Positions 1 to 11,868 of a stretch of 64,000 nucleotides of DNA are shown one piece after another. Under the pieces are notes generated by a model. It was given only the letters and a program-made list of their open reading frames with translations. It was not told the DNA's origin and made no database searches. How positions within the stretch are numbered: position 1 is the stretch's first letter; every line of letters starts with the position of its first letter. Source of the DNA: Neonectria sp. B-13 (lineage: Eukaryota > Ascomycota > Sordariomycetes > Hypocreales > Nectriaceae); contig NOKP01000013.1 of assembly GCA_002682825.1 (NCBI GenBank), positions 434,001 to 498,000 of the forward strand, given 5' to 3'. The translations under genes and the position numbers were made by a program.

Positions 1-3000
1 GAGGAACTTCTGAGGAGGAAGGTTGGCCATTTTGTTCGTGTTGGGACTTTGGGCTAGTTGTGCAAGGTGCAAGTTGTTGTGGTGGTGCGGGCTTGTAGAT
101 GTAGCTGAGGTGGGCGAGACAGCTAGATCGTGGAGCTTCCGGAAGAGACAAGAGGCGAGATCGTGTTTGACTGAAGAAGAACAGAGGGAGGAGTTTGGTT
201 GAGGGAGGGAATCCGGCTCTTTATGCTTGGACGTTGATGGCGATTTTGGATACCCTGCTGTTTGGGGTGTGTCCATCTCACTTGCACTCGCACATCCACC
301 TCCGCCTTCAACATCCCACATGATGCATTCCGAGTCCACCCCCGGCGTCCCGGCGTGTGAAGGTGCCGTGTTCCCGCAAATCCCAGAAGCCTAGACTGGA
401 CCCGGGAGCCTATCTTTGGGCACATGCAAGCTTAGCAACCCGGGTCGCAGATTGATGACATATCTTGGCACCTTCTGGCAACCCTTTGCCCAGGCACGCG
501 TTGACGCACGGCCGGCCAATCCATTCCAGGCGTAATTGACAGATACGCAGTACCGTAATCACTGTCTAGCTGGGAGGTGCTAGTCACAACGAGCTGTATC
601 GCGGGGAGCTAGATTAGGCGGGCGGACTTACTCTGCTAATGACCGTTCCCCAGCAATGACGACGAAAAAGAAAGCCGACAGGCCTCGCCGGGCATTTGCA
701 GTGAACCGCAAGTCGCCGTCTCGGTTCTTGTCCGTTCTCGCGCGCGGACTTGGCGGCACCGGGTGGGAACCCGGTCGCCCTCTAATTGGCCCCTGGCCAT
801 GGTCACAAAACGGCAACCACACGTCCACATGCGCAAGTCGCCGTCGCTCAATCGCGTGCCTGTTCTCATTCGCTCTCTTCCATCAAATCTGCAATCCGTG
901 CAGTCGCCATGGGCTTCCTTCGATTGTGCACGTGGGGGTCCCTGAGCAGAGGGCGGCCCGGGCCTGCCACCAACGATCTGCGATGCCATAACCACCACGC
1001 ACGCACAGACTACTGCCGTGCTTTAGCAGGACTGCCAAGTGCCGTCTGCCACGACGTAATCCGCCATCTGTCATCTGCCATCGGCTCTCCGATCCAGGGG
1101 GCACGTAGGAGCTGCTACTGACAACCGTCCGTCGAGCTCCACTTGAGGCTCAATCATGGTAGCATTGAAAGACTCGAGGGCCAGGCCCATCGGCAACCGT
1201 CGCCGTCGACCTCATTGGACCCCTCCCCGGCCCCGACAAGGCAGTATCTCGGGAGCGGAGGAGAAGCTTTGGTCTGGGCGTCCTGCAGATTGCGGGGAAC
1301 CGCCACCATTCATACATCGCTCCCGTCCGCCGGTGCTCTTCCAAGAGCTGCTAGAGCTTCAGAGGGTTGCCAGACAAGCCCACTTGGCGCCTGGTGCTCC
1401 TCCTCCTCCTCCTCCCCCCCCCGCTCCAGCCGTCGAGACTTATGCAGCATGTGGCATACGAAGCACCTGCTATTGCACCGATCCCCCCCGCTGCCACGCC
1501 ACGAAGCCATGTGGTTGACAACGTCTTGGACACCGAAGCTAGCCGGGGGATGCCTATCATCTGGTGGACCGCTTAGGTCCTGCCCCTGTCAGGCGAGTTA
1601 TCCTGCCGGGCACCGGCTCTCGTGTGACCGGATTATGTCCCGGTGGATGTGGGCTTGCATGTTCTCGACCCCATCCTGCCGAGCGCACTACCTAGAAAAG
1701 TCAGTGTCTCGGCATTCCGTCTTTCACCCTGTCTCGTGGGGAAGCATGGAAGATGGTGGCAAAGTCTAGAGGGAAGGGAGTTGTCCGTCTCGTGGCCAAC
1801 ATCATGCCATCTTAAATCATTCAGGTCTCCTTCTCCTCTTCACACACACACGCCGCATGTAAGCCACCGGAGACCTCCATCTGGCCGAGACCGTGACAGA
1901 CGGGATCAATCTGCAGCTAGCCAGGCCAGCAGCCTGGCAATCTTGGTCTGTTGGCCCGTCGATCGGTTGGCTGCCTTGGACGATACGGAGGGTTGCGTCT
2001 CCGTCCCGCCAGGATCCCGTTCAAGTCCCATCCGCATCCTACCCGCCTTTAGTTCACCCAACGCCTCGTTTATCCGCCCCTGGACCCAATTGCCATGCAT
2101 GACCCGTGGCCAGCTCAATCCTATCATGTGACCGGGACCCGACAGAGAGAGATGCTGTCCCGAAGCGAAAGTCCGGTGAGCGGCATCTCACCGAGAAGTC
2201 ACCTCTTTCGGCCGAGAACCCCAGATCTGGTGCGACACACGCTGATTGCACGGCCGAGCGTTCGGATTCCCTCCTTCTCACCTCTGTTGTCACCGAACGA
2301 ACCTGATAGGCCACTGCCTTACCTGTAGTCACGGCTCTACCCGCAGCACTGCCTCAATTGTCAGCTAGAGTATGATACTCCGCTGCCAAGTAAGGTAATA
2401 GTATCTTCATCTCGACTGCTGGTGCGGGATCCTCCCGGCTTGACCGCCAAAACTCGTCCGCTTCATTCTCTTTGATGCAGGAGGTAATTACCAGTACGCG
2501 GGGTCTTCGCTTGTCACAATCTTCACCAACACGCATGCTTTCCTGAGCAGTTGGTTCTTTGATCTCGACGCCCGAGACATGCGCGGCATGCAGAACAAGA
2601 CTGTGACTTAGAGCTTGCTGTCGTGGCAGGATCTTTTGCACCATTGATGAGTCCGAAGCCAGGGTATATGCAGGGAACTTGACACCAAGTCTGGGAGATC
2701 CAGACTACACTAGGCAACTCCTCCCTGTCTCGTTTTGAAGCTCTGTTGGTGACCAAGGTGACGAGGTGCAGACAATGATAATCACCCACACCGTAACTCT
2801 TGCAGGACCGCGAGACTCATCTGGGCAGCTGCTAACCCTTCCTCTGGATGCTTCTCGACATTATGGCCCACTCCACCGAGTTCACTCATCACACTCCAAC
2901 GCCTTTCATCCCTGACGGCATTGAGAAGTATCACGTTGAAGTGACCAACAGCTCCCATCGGATGGACCGGCTCAAATCTCTCGTTTCCGAAGGTTGGAAG

Positions 3001-6000
3001 TTGGTGAACTTCGAACAGGCTGCGTGTGAGTCTCCACGTTGACAATTGACGTTGGTCTAGGCTTCGAGAACCCGACTAGGATACTAAGCTTCCGAGCCCT
3101 ACCAGGGGTAGTGGGGTCAAGCGACTGGCTGCTGCAAGGGCGGCGCTTAGGAGTTTTGCTGATTGGTCCACCCGCGCATGCGTCTACCATCCATCACATC
3201 CCGCCAGTCGACATTGGCGTCAACAACCCGAGTAAGCTGTATGACAAGTTGTCAACTCACGGCCAAGCGCAGACCCATACGATCCGATCGAGCAACTGCG
3301 CGTTTCTGATCATGGTTGAGGGCGCTTAACAGGGAAATCCAGTCGTCGGCCGCGTTTCTCGATCTCCTTCGCATCCGCCCGTAGACGAGCAACGGTCGGT
3401 GTATGGCTGCTGTCGAGCTGCCCTTGCAGCGAGTTCATCGGCAGAGCCATGTTCCAAGGCGCTAGACAACTCGAGCTAACGAACAACATCGACGTTCTGC
3501 GGCTAAACCCCCGCTCGTACACTATTCAGCCGCACCCAACAGGTTGACTGAATCACGTCACGGCACATTCGGGGCGTTAGTAACAGGGACGGGGGGTCGG
3601 AGCAGGAAGCAGAGGCCGTATGTCAGGAACTTCGGGGTCAAAAGGATGTCCGTGGACCAGTCGCCAAGGACACCGGGACAGGTTTCCGCAACCTCTCGAA
3701 AGTCGCCAGTGGTGGAGAATTACGTGGGTTCTGGGGCCTCTAATGCAGCAACTAGAGAAAAGTCGGTTGGTCTCAACTGCGGTGTGCCGTTGACAGTTGG
3801 CGAAGTAAGATTCTCCCGCCTCAGCTGTCTTTCTGGCTTCATCCGCTGCACCATGACGACGATGGGTTAGACGATGCTACAGCTGGGACCACTCATGCAT
3901 GCGTCTTGTTGGTTCTGCCATGACAATATCGCTAGGAGTGTCCTTGGTGGTCCCAGACAGGCTCGCAACTCGTATTGCTGTCGGGCATGGAACATTGGGG
4001 CGGACGCGGCAATAATCACTTGACTGGTACCGCATGTGCCAGGGCCCTTGTATGAGTCTCAAAAGACGCGGTGCAGGATGCAAGGCAGCGGTTGAGTGTG
4101 GCCACAGGACGGGCCGCAGTCAGCTTTGGGAGGGAACGGCCGTCATGAGTTGAGAGGAACATCAGGTTGGTTGTCAAACCCCATCAGAGTAGTACCTCAT
4201 CAGTGCCGGCCGCGGCACACTTGGGCCGCATAGTGGCCGCATAGGGTCTTCCGACGGGAAGATCCCCAGGTCGCAGGTAGAGAGACCGCGTTTCCGAAGG
4301 TAGGTGTGGCAGTGATAGGCGCAATATCGAAGTTTCCAGGTTTTCCAACTATACGTATCCAGGGTGTGCACAGTTGTTGCGGGGCATCTGCACCTTCTTC
4401 TGCTTCAAGTCATGGCCGAGAAACCATGCAGAGTTTTATGGCAGAAGGTCTTGAGGGTGTGGTACTGTTACAACTCGATCCGCGTGTGGTAGTTGGGGGT
4501 GTTGCTCAAGACTCAACAGCACACGTCCCAAGACTTGAAGAGACTCGGCAACCAACAGTCTAACACAACAAGGAACAAGGGGGGCCGGCGATTAGCCGCA
4601 GCGGCAGCCGCAGAAGCAGCCGCAGAAGCAGCGGCGATGGAGTCGGCCGAAGAGTGAACCGAGGCGTACGGAAAGACTGATCATTGATGGGGTCGGGTTC
4701 CTGGCGGACGCCCCTTAAAGACGCCCTGATTGTTGGTTGATCGGGCGGCCGGCGGAAAATGCCTAGAAGTATGCTGTGATGAGAATCCCACGGCGTTTCA
4801 GGCGCATCACTTGAAGTGTGAAGAGAGATGCAGATCGTACAGCCGCGCGTGCAATCACGGTGCAAGGTATCAGACGCCCCACAGTGAGACGCTGCCGCGG
4901 TTGGGCACTGTGCCTCCCGTAAATGCCTGGGTCACACAGTGACGAGTGTGACGCCAGCACTGTTGGTCGTCGCAACTGCCCGGGTAGGGCCCGCGGAGAG
5001 GCCCAGGCGGCAGGCGCCCCAGCGTGCCAGCCCTCGTTGAAGTTGCCAACTGCCACGGAGTCGGGCCTTGGCCTAAGTACTAAGGTAATTGCCTGCCTTT
5101 CATGGGTTGGAAGGAGCGATCTTCCCACTGTCCGTATTCGGTACCTATATACCTACCTGGAAGCTAAGGCACCTACTAGTGTTGTTAGTTTGCCGTCGCC
5201 GCAACCAAACCGTGAACCTCCAGCTGCGAGCTGCCCTGCTAAAGCCTCAGCCCATCAACCGTCGCCCACAGGCCGCAGCGCGAAGTGGATTCGCGGGCCG
5301 CGCTTAGGGGGACCAAAGCTGGGCCACAACGGGGCTTCCGTGCCTCCACCTTGGCCTGTTCTGTTACCTCAACATGGCCTACTCTAGGTGCTCGGCTCAT
5401 CTCTTGCCGCACTCTGTCCGCCTTATCGTCTCCCGTCCTAGCTTGATCTCGGAGTTTGGGGCCAACCCGGTCGAAAGTAGGTGAGTCGGCAACTTGACCT
5501 TGCATGGATGGTTGGCATAATAAGGCGCAGCATAGGATCGCACAACAGGACATGGCAAAGCGTGGTACGGCATGATCTAGCCAAGCTCGACCATGTGTGA
5601 CGAGAGTCCAGGCGTTGTGTCGAGGCGCACAGCAACGCGGAGATGCCGTTGTGCGGCGAGCTGTTCCTGGTTCGAGGCTGTTCCACATGCAAGTCGGAGG
5701 AAAAGAGACAAAGGCACACAACTCTACCACGGGTAGGGCAAGACAAGGACAAGGGCCAACGCCCAACACGCCCAAATGCCGCCGGCTACACTTACGCGGC
5801 TGGCCGAAATGTCTCTTGCCAAGTCCAGTACGGAAAGTGTCGTTATCAGGCGCAGCAGACGGCTCGCTTGCGTGAGCCCAGGCCTTAACAAAGTGTTGGC
5901 TCTCCGCGGGCATATTCACGGTGTGCTCTCGGCGGCGCGCGCGCATAAGTTGGACCGTGTGTTGACATGGATACCTCTTCGAGCGAGCCCCTGGTAGTAA

Positions 6001-6644
6001 CACCAACAGAGACCAGCAAAGTCTAGGTTCTCATCCGCGCTCGTCGGCTGCGGGAGGATAGGGCCGTTCATTTACGCGGCGGGAAGACCCTTACACGCAC
6101 TTCCCAGGAGGGTTGGTAGCAAACAATGTTCGTAACGGGAACCGTTGACGGTTACAGTCAGCGCCCCCCGATGAATGGATGGCTTGTCGTCCCCTCTCCT
6201 GGCAGCCCTTCCGCCTCACTCCGTGCGCCACGGCTGGTTCCTGATTAAACCATCGCCGCTAAACGGCCCTATACCTCGTGGCTATCCCGCAAGTAGCTTA
6301 ACGGACTTGGTTCGCGGATCATGTGCAACATCCGCAGACTCCACTGGCGTCTAACGCCTCTCGCGTCTTGATCGGTGAAGAACAAGGAGGAGGTCAGGGA
6401 TGGGGTCCGCGTCCGCGAAGCAATGCCTACCAACACACCTATCCGTAGAACCTCTTGCTCGAGAGGTGCCGAAGATCAAATCGGAAGACTCCCAGGGTAC
6501 AATGGGGAGGGGGGGCCATCGGAGAGTCCGCATTACTTCAATGGGTGGATGCTGGGCGTTCTGACACATGCTGTACGACCATGCTTCCTCTGCGTCCCCA
6601 GCTGGATTTGACAGCAGGGACGGATACTTGCGGAGGGTAGATTA
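1..6644. other. Gene-poor region, no convincing gene
   Basis: Both strands were read for recognisable protein families and for chains of exons with good splice sites, and none was convincing. The open frames present are short, often lack an ATG start, and encode Arg/Pro/Ser/Cys-rich strings typical of non-coding GC-balanced DNA. There is a short GCAGCCGCAGAA-type repeat near 4596-4635. One weak two-exon candidate (2848-3329) is listed separately. The region may be intergenic, contain non-coding RNAs, or contain eroded genes. Confidence 0.5.
2848..3329 (+). CDS. Weak candidate for a small hypothetical gene
   Basis: An ATG at 2848 opens a frame with gene-like composition (for example EKYHVEV and LVSEGWKLVNFEQAAC). 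It can be joined in phase to a second open frame ending at 3329 by removing 3026-3060, which starts GTGAGT, contains TTGAC and ends TCTAG. The joined product would have about 149 residues, with no recognised domain, signal peptide or membrane segment. Against it, the intron would be only 35 nt, shorter than fungal introns usually are, and nothing nearby supports a promoter. This is probably a chance frame or the remnant of an older gene. Confidence 0.15.
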
Positions 6645-6744
6645 NNNNNNNNNNNNNNNNNNNNNNNNNNNNNNNNNNNNNNNNNNNNNNNNNNNNNNNN
6701 NNNNNNNNNNNNNNNNNNNNNNNNNNNNNNNNNNNNNNNNNNNN
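6645..6744. other. Assembly gap of 100 N
   Basis: Exactly 100 N characters, the conventional placeholder for a gap of unknown size between contigs. Frames that run across it are meaningless. The true distance between the two sides is unknown. Confidence 0.99.
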
Positions 6745-7308
6745 GGAGAGGGGGAGAGAAGCAAGATTTCGCTCCCAGGGATAGTCATATGGGCATCGTC
6801 ACGACACGTTCTGCAAGCGACCCTTTCAACATCCGTTTCAACTGGGTCGATCAGTCGAGCTGCGGCCGCGAGAAATGAATATTTCCGCTTCCAGCTTCTG
6901 GTGGAGGGTGATGAAAGAGGAGGAGGCGTGCTTCCCCAGAAGCAGACGAGGCTCCAATGGACAGGACCAAGAGTCATATAGTGAGGCCTGCATTCCCCTC
7001 GTGCCGCCTCCAATGCCACCTCGGTCAACGTTCCGTCATCATCGTGGGTGGTCGTGTGTTGCTCGTCCATGGAATATCCCCATCATTCATACACATTCCG
7101 CAATCTATGGACCATGTGCGCCCCTCGGGCTACACAAGCAGCACCGCATTCACCATCACACATCACCCTCCCTGAATCGCCCATCATCCCTCATCATAAC
7201 CCATCCTCCATGCCCTGGACTGCGGGCTAGAGTGTTTAGACGCACGAGGGTGGCTCCCATCCATCCCCTCCCGATGCAGAAGAATATGTCGATGCACAGC
7301 GCATCCCC

Positions 7309-7358
7309 CATCTGCATCCACATCTGCATCCACATCCACATCCGCATCTGCATCCATT
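7309..7358. repeat. Imperfect hexamer array (CATCTG/CATCCA)
   Basis: About eight consecutive six-base units of the form CATCTG, CATCCA or CATCCG run without interruption. Because the unit is six bases, every frame stays open and gives short spurious repeat peptides on both strands. No function is apparent. Confidence 0.8.
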
Positions 7359-7719
7359 CCCCCCAACCCAACCCAGCCCAGCTTAGTTGACACCCGTCGA
7401 CAAACGCACACCGCGTGGACTGCATGGTTGCTAGGCCCCGGTCCAGCCGCGCCTGCGGTTGGTCTCTCCCCACAAGTCACCGACTCTCAGTGTGGACTGA
7501 TTTGTTTTTGACGCAAAGCGGTGCCCCCGGCGGACTGCCAACGTGGTGTTGCGTCCTACCGAATCTGGAGCCAGGAGGTTATATCTCGTCTCAACGCCTT
7601 TTTCTGCCCCCTCATCCCCCTCCTCGGTCCCCTTTTGCGGTCTTTGCGGGGACGGACGGCAAAGAAAGAAGACGCAACTAACACCACACTCCAACTTCCA
7701 AGACGCACGCCCCCCCTCC

Positions 7720-7781
7720 CCTAACCAACCCTAACTAACTACCTACCCAACTAACCAACCCTCCAACCTAACCAACCCAGC
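7720..7781. repeat. AACC/AACT-rich tetranucleotide tract
   Basis: A run built mostly of AACC, AACT and ACCT units, with almost no G. It looks like a decayed tetranucleotide microsatellite. It includes a single AACCCTAAC, which is not a telomeric array. Confidence 0.7.
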
Positions 7782-7975
7782 TCCCGGTCTTTTCGATGAC
7801 GGCAAAGGAAAACGCAACCAACACTCTTGGATCCCTTGCTGTGCGGCCTTCTCGGGTGTTATTTCGACTTTGGCCTCGTGGGCTCTCCTAGGCATATGTG
7901 GTCAAAGTGTCATGGACGGCAAACATCCTCGCTCAGTCACAACGCTTGCCACTCCCTCGGGCCTGTATCACCAAG

Positions 7976-7983
7976 TATATAAG
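7976..7983 (+). promoter_or_regulatory. TATA box of the small cysteine-rich gene
   Basis: The octamer TATATAAG is a near-perfect TATA element. It is followed 35-65 nt downstream by an AC/CT-rich segment where transcription would be expected to start, then by a leader free of ATG up to the start codon at 8541. The combination supports a regulated, strongly transcribed gene. The start site itself is inferred. Confidence 0.7.
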
Positions 7984-8009
7984 GACCGAGAGCATCTGCC
8001 CTCTTGCCG

Positions 8010-8540
8010 ATAATCACCACTCACACTCAGCACTCACACTCAGAAGCTTACCAAGCATCCTATCCAGCACTGGTCCAAAAGACTTCACCAACTCTCGCCA
8101 ACCACTCCACAGACTGATCAAGAGGTTCTCTCTTGTCTGGATTCCCACAACTTCTCTCCAACTCATACATCCATTCCCCTAGCCCCTTGTCTCTCCTGCA
8201 CTTGCTCTTCTGAGGAAACCACCGGCAACAAGCTTCTTCTTTGCACCCGAGACACCAAAGCCTTCCGTCGGGACGCGTACAGCCAATCAACCTTACACAA
8301 ACTCCTCGGTTACCAGCCTGTGACGACCTGTCAAGACCACAACAACTCCCCGGCTGTCCAACGTTCAACGCAACAGTTCCTCGCACGACAAGCATTGCTC
8401 TATTTATCTTGCTGTCCAAGCCAGTCGACCAGATTGACGCTCCAACTACTGCACGCTCAACTTTGGTTAACCTTCAACTCGATTTCTCTACAGTATCCCA
8501 ATCTCACTCGCTAGCTCAGGAACGAGATTCATCGCTCATC
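8010..8540 (+). promoter_or_regulatory. Long 5' leader without any ATG
   Basis: From the TATA box to the start codon at 8541 there is no ATG in any frame over more than 530 nt, although about eight would be expected by chance. The segment is rich in C, A and T with short CT and CA runs, as in leaders of highly expressed fungal genes. This is strong evidence of a real transcript whose first start codon is 8541. The 5' end near 8010-8030 is inferred from TATA spacing. A leader intron is possible, but I see no clear donor and acceptor pair. Confidence 0.65.
8018..8043 (+). repeat. Perfect 13-bp tandem duplication near the start site
   Basis: CACTCACACTCAG occurs twice back to back (8018-8030 and 8031-8043), 35-60 nt downstream of the TATA box. 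It may be a duplicated initiator or leader element. Confidence 0.85.
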
Positions 8541-8717
8541 ATGTGCTACTGGAAGACTACCCAATGCTGGTCCCACTGCGGCTGCACGGTGCAGTCTCTT
8601 GTGCCCAAGCCCGGTACCAACTGCCGATGCCAGGCGGTCATCATTGATCAGGGAACTCAGAGGTGGGAGGGTTTCTGCCTGCGTCCTCAGTGTCCCAACC
8701 CTCCCAAGGCCTCTTAG
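8541..8717 (+). CDS. Small cysteine-rich protein, 58 residues, unknown family
   Basis: I do not recognise this protein. It has eight cysteines (residues 2, 9, 13, 15, 28, 30, 46, 51) and a His at 12, arranged as C-x6-C-x3-C-x-C, then C-x-C, then C-x4-C. This suggests either bound zinc or a disulfide-bonded fold. It has four-fifths polar residues, three Trp and no hydrophobic signal peptide, so a cytosolic or nuclear site, or unconventional export, is more likely than classical secretion. The start is the first ATG of the inferred transcript, after a leader of more than 500 nt with no other ATG. Two TAG stops follow in tandem, and an apparent intron begins at once (8721-8790). The gene stands alone, with the nearest other gene 4 kb away. 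The promoter and leader evidence is stronger than the coding evidence, since homology could not be checked. Confidence 0.6.
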   Translation: MCYWKTTQCWSHCGCTVQSLVPKPGTNCRCQAVIIDQGTQRWEGFCLRPQCPNPPKAS

Positions 8718-8720
8718 TAG

Positions 8721-8790
8721 GTCAGTTGTCTCACTCATTTTGGTCCATCAGCCAAGGCGGCGGTTTAGCTGACTAGGCTCTTTGTTACAG
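8721..8790 (+). other. Probable 3'UTR intron of the small cysteine-rich gene
   Basis: Directly after tandem TAG stops, the sequence AG|GTCAGT starts a 70-nt segment with a GCTGAC branch-like site (about 8768) and a TTGTTACAG end. Length and signals fit a fungal intron. Because the stop lies within a few bases of the donor, splicing would not alter the protein and should not trigger nonsense-mediated decay. Confidence 0.5.
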
Positions 8791-9612
8791 TGACCAGAAC
8801 AACCCTCGACGAAGAGGCCAGAAACTATAGAAACAGCCAGCCTCGCGGCAGTGACAGCGACCACTTTCTGGTTCTTCGCACGAGCTACAGGCGCCCCTTG
8901 ACAGGACAGAGGGATGTTGGTTCCAGCCTCCAAGGCCACACATTCACTTGGGGCGTTGTCGACTCTCAACTTTGCTTCCGCCATTCGTTGGAGCCCTAGA
9001 TGGACCGTTGTTTTCCAGGGCGGTTTTGGGAGTCTTGCTTTGACGCCGTCTTTGGAGCAGTGAGTTGCAAAAGAGGGGAGGACAATTCCGACACTTTTTC
9101 GAACCTCGGACAATTTCCGTCCACCGACTTTTCCTTATTTTCCCTCCTTTTCTACGTCTTTCGTTTTATAACTCTTTTCCGACCTTTTTTTCTTCTTTAA
9201 CTCGGGTCTCGGTGAGGTCATAATCTGGACGCAGATGCCTCAAACCTGGACTGAACGCGATGGATTAACGATTGTTGGTGGTGCAGTCAGCAGTCTGCAG
9301 AGGGGGGAGATGGACTGGGAACAGGGGAGGGGATGAGAACGAGTAGGAGGATGGAGTGGGGACAGGGGGCGTGGGAGGAGGAAGTCGAGGCTTGGGGGAC
9401 AGGGCTGGGCACCTGAAAGCCTCTGACTCTGCAACTAGATGTGGCTTTTCTTTCTTTCTCTTTTCTTTCTTCTTTTTACTTTTTCCCTTTTTTTCCTTAG
9501 GTATTTTTTTCATATCGCTAATGAATAACTCGAGTTGTTTCATACTTTTTGGTCACGCCCTCCGCTGAGGGGCTGATGGTTCTCGCAGTGAAGTTGCTTT
9601 AGCCCTGCAGAC

Positions 9613-9650
9613 TGCACTCTGCACTCTGCGCTCTGCGCTCTGCGCTCTGC
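9613..9650. repeat. Seven-bp tandem repeat TGCRCTC, about 5.4 copies
   Basis: TGCACTC occurs twice and TGCGCTC three times in perfect tandem, ending in TGC. It is a minisatellite-like array with no evident function. Confidence 0.9.
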
Positions 9651-10672
9651 AGTGGCCCACAGATACTCACAGCCTAGCCACATCTGCAACCCATGCCCAT
9701 GCCCAAGCCACAGCCACGAACGGCCAACATGACCTGGGCGACCTGCACGACCAACACGGGGACCTAAATAGGGAAGAAGTCGGGCCAACAGAGAGAGAGG
9801 GAAAAAAGGCTGCCAGCGAAAGACTCTCTGGTTCTCTGGTTCACAGCCCCAACCCGCGGCCATTGACGCAGCCCCCAAATAACGCCGCACTCACAATTCG
9901 TACGTATTGCCAGTCTGCCTTGTACCTATATCTATCTATGCTGTGGCTCCCGAGATGAACAGCCGCTCGGCAGATCGGATTGGCGCGTGGGGGGGTGTGG
10001 CGGGAAAGGACGGGCCATGTGGCAGCTGGTTGATGCGCATATCGCACAAGACAATCAGTCATTCACAGGTAGCTACTGCTACCGTACCTAGTTTATCAAA
10101 CATCCGGTGCAAACATCAATGCGAATGCTCCGTGCCGGACCGGAGGAGACGGGGCTTTGTTGGGCCTTCGTACATTAAGGCAGACTTCAGGAGACTTCAG
10201 GAGGACCAGCAGAGGAGCGGCAGCCTACCGACCGAGGCGACCGACAAGGCACAGAACGAGCGAGAAGCTAAAAGAAAGAGAAGAAAGTAAAAAAGTAAAA
10301 AGAAAAAAGAAAAAGAAGCGAGTGATTCCAGCCTTTGTGTGTAAGTTAAGCGCCGGCACCCGCATGGCGGCGCGCCTTTTCTGCAAGCCCTGTCCTTGTT
10401 TGGCGTGTGACGATCCTGGCCGCAGCGGGGGCCCCGTCTGTCGCTTGTTCTCGCCCAGGATGGCTCCGTCAAGTCCGCGTAATTAAGGGCAGCAGAGAGA
10501 GGCAAAGAGACGAGAAAAACGACGCCAATCCGGTTGTCGGTGAAGCGAGAGAGACTGGGGGGTGTGCAAGAAGGTGAGAGAATTGCTGGTGTTGTTGTTG
10601 GTCCGGCACTTTTTTTGTTTTCCCCTCTTGTGTTTTTTTTCGACACTCTCTCTTTGTTTCTCTCTGTCTGTA

Positions 10673-10686
10673 CCCCCCCCCCCCCC
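10673..10686. repeat. Run of 14 C
   Basis: A homopolymer of 14 C. Its exact length is prone to sequencing error. Confidence 0.9.
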
Positions 10687-11845
10687 GTCTCCTTCCCTCG
10701 TCTGCATCGACCCTTTTTTGGTTTTTGGTGTTTGCGCCACGCAGGTGTCCTCGCATCCATGTCGTATCATGTGATGAACCAATCCCTTTGAGCTCTCAGC
10801 TGGCCCGTTCCATGGGTATCGGGCATTAGGAGCCAGGGGGGGCGGGGACGGGAAAGAGACAATTTTTTTGTTTCCTTTCTTTTTGCTCGATTCCTTTTAT
10901 TCTAGCTCCCGCCTCTAGAGTTCGTCGCTGTGAGGAAATGTCGACGGCGGCTTGGGAGTGGGTGGTGCGCGGGTGAAGAGCAAAAGAGGTATGGGTCTGG
11001 GACGCGACCAACAGACTGCCTACGTGGTTGTGCGCGCCGGGATTGATTTCGAAGCATACATACCCTTTCAGACTAGTTATGCCTGTTGGCTGGGTAGGCA
11101 AAATACCCGAATAGGTAGGTAGGTACCCACGTTGATAGGTAAGTAAGTAGTTGGGCAGGTTCGTTGATGGCTCCTTCATGACATCACTCTTCGCAAACAT
11201 GAGATATCTCGCCTAAGGGAGGCAAGTACAGGTTGGTCGTTCTTCCTCGTATGTCTATCTCTCTCCTTCCCTGCCTTCAACCTTGTCCTCCCCGAGACGT
11301 CGTCCGCCCGTGCCACGAGGCCGCCGCCGCTTCCCGCCGCCACACGCCCTGCGAGGCGCCGTGCACTGCAACCTCTTTCTGTCTTTTTTCCACCCACCAA
11401 CTCTCTTTGTCCCTCTCTTTTTCCCTCGAATAGCCTTCCCTGAATTCCCCTTCGCTTTCGCCTAAGTGCCCGTCTACGGCCCGCGATCGGCAACTGCCTA
11501 GGCTGTGCGTTCTTTTTCCCACGGGGTGTGTGCGTGCGAGGAGGTCCGTATTTGCAACCAACAGGCGGCTGTTGGTCGCTCGGCAGGAGGCACGGTTCTT
11601 TTTTTCCCTCTCGTTTCCATCTCAGGATCCATCCCTTTGCCGCGCCGTGTGACGTGTTCGGTGAGTTTTGCTCAGGTCACGACAAACCAATATATCTCGT
11701 TGGGGGCCAAAGCGGAACTGCCTTGGCCGTTCAGCTCGGCTCCATCAGGATGGCCCCCAATGCGGCCGCATAGCCACCGTGCCAACACGTTACTCGTCCG
11801 CCAACTCAGCTACCAGTCTATGTCGCAGGAGCTGAGTCTGAGTCG

Positions 11846-11868
11846 CAACCAACCAACCAACCAACAAC
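11846..11868. repeat. AACC tetranucleotide repeat
   Basis: Four to five AACC units followed by AACAACC, close to a GTTGG that could pair with them. It is a simple microsatellite. Confidence 0.7.

Larger units (their letters stand above)
6745..7975. other. Intergenic stretch with simple repeats
   Basis: No gene was recognised. The stretch carries a CATCYR hexamer array (7309-7358) and an AACC/AACT-rich tract (7720-7781), and leads into the TATA box at 7976. It is probably the distal promoter of the small cysteine-rich gene at 8541. Confidence 0.5.

Noticed and set aside
5239..6006. 255-codon minus-strand frame in the first gene-poor region
   Set aside because: Opens on TTG rather than ATG, has an Arg/Cys/Pro-rich random-looking product, and has no splice or promoter support.
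7726..7736. Telomere-like AACCCTAAC
   Set aside because: A single copy inside an AACC/AACT tract; no tandem TTAGGG array.
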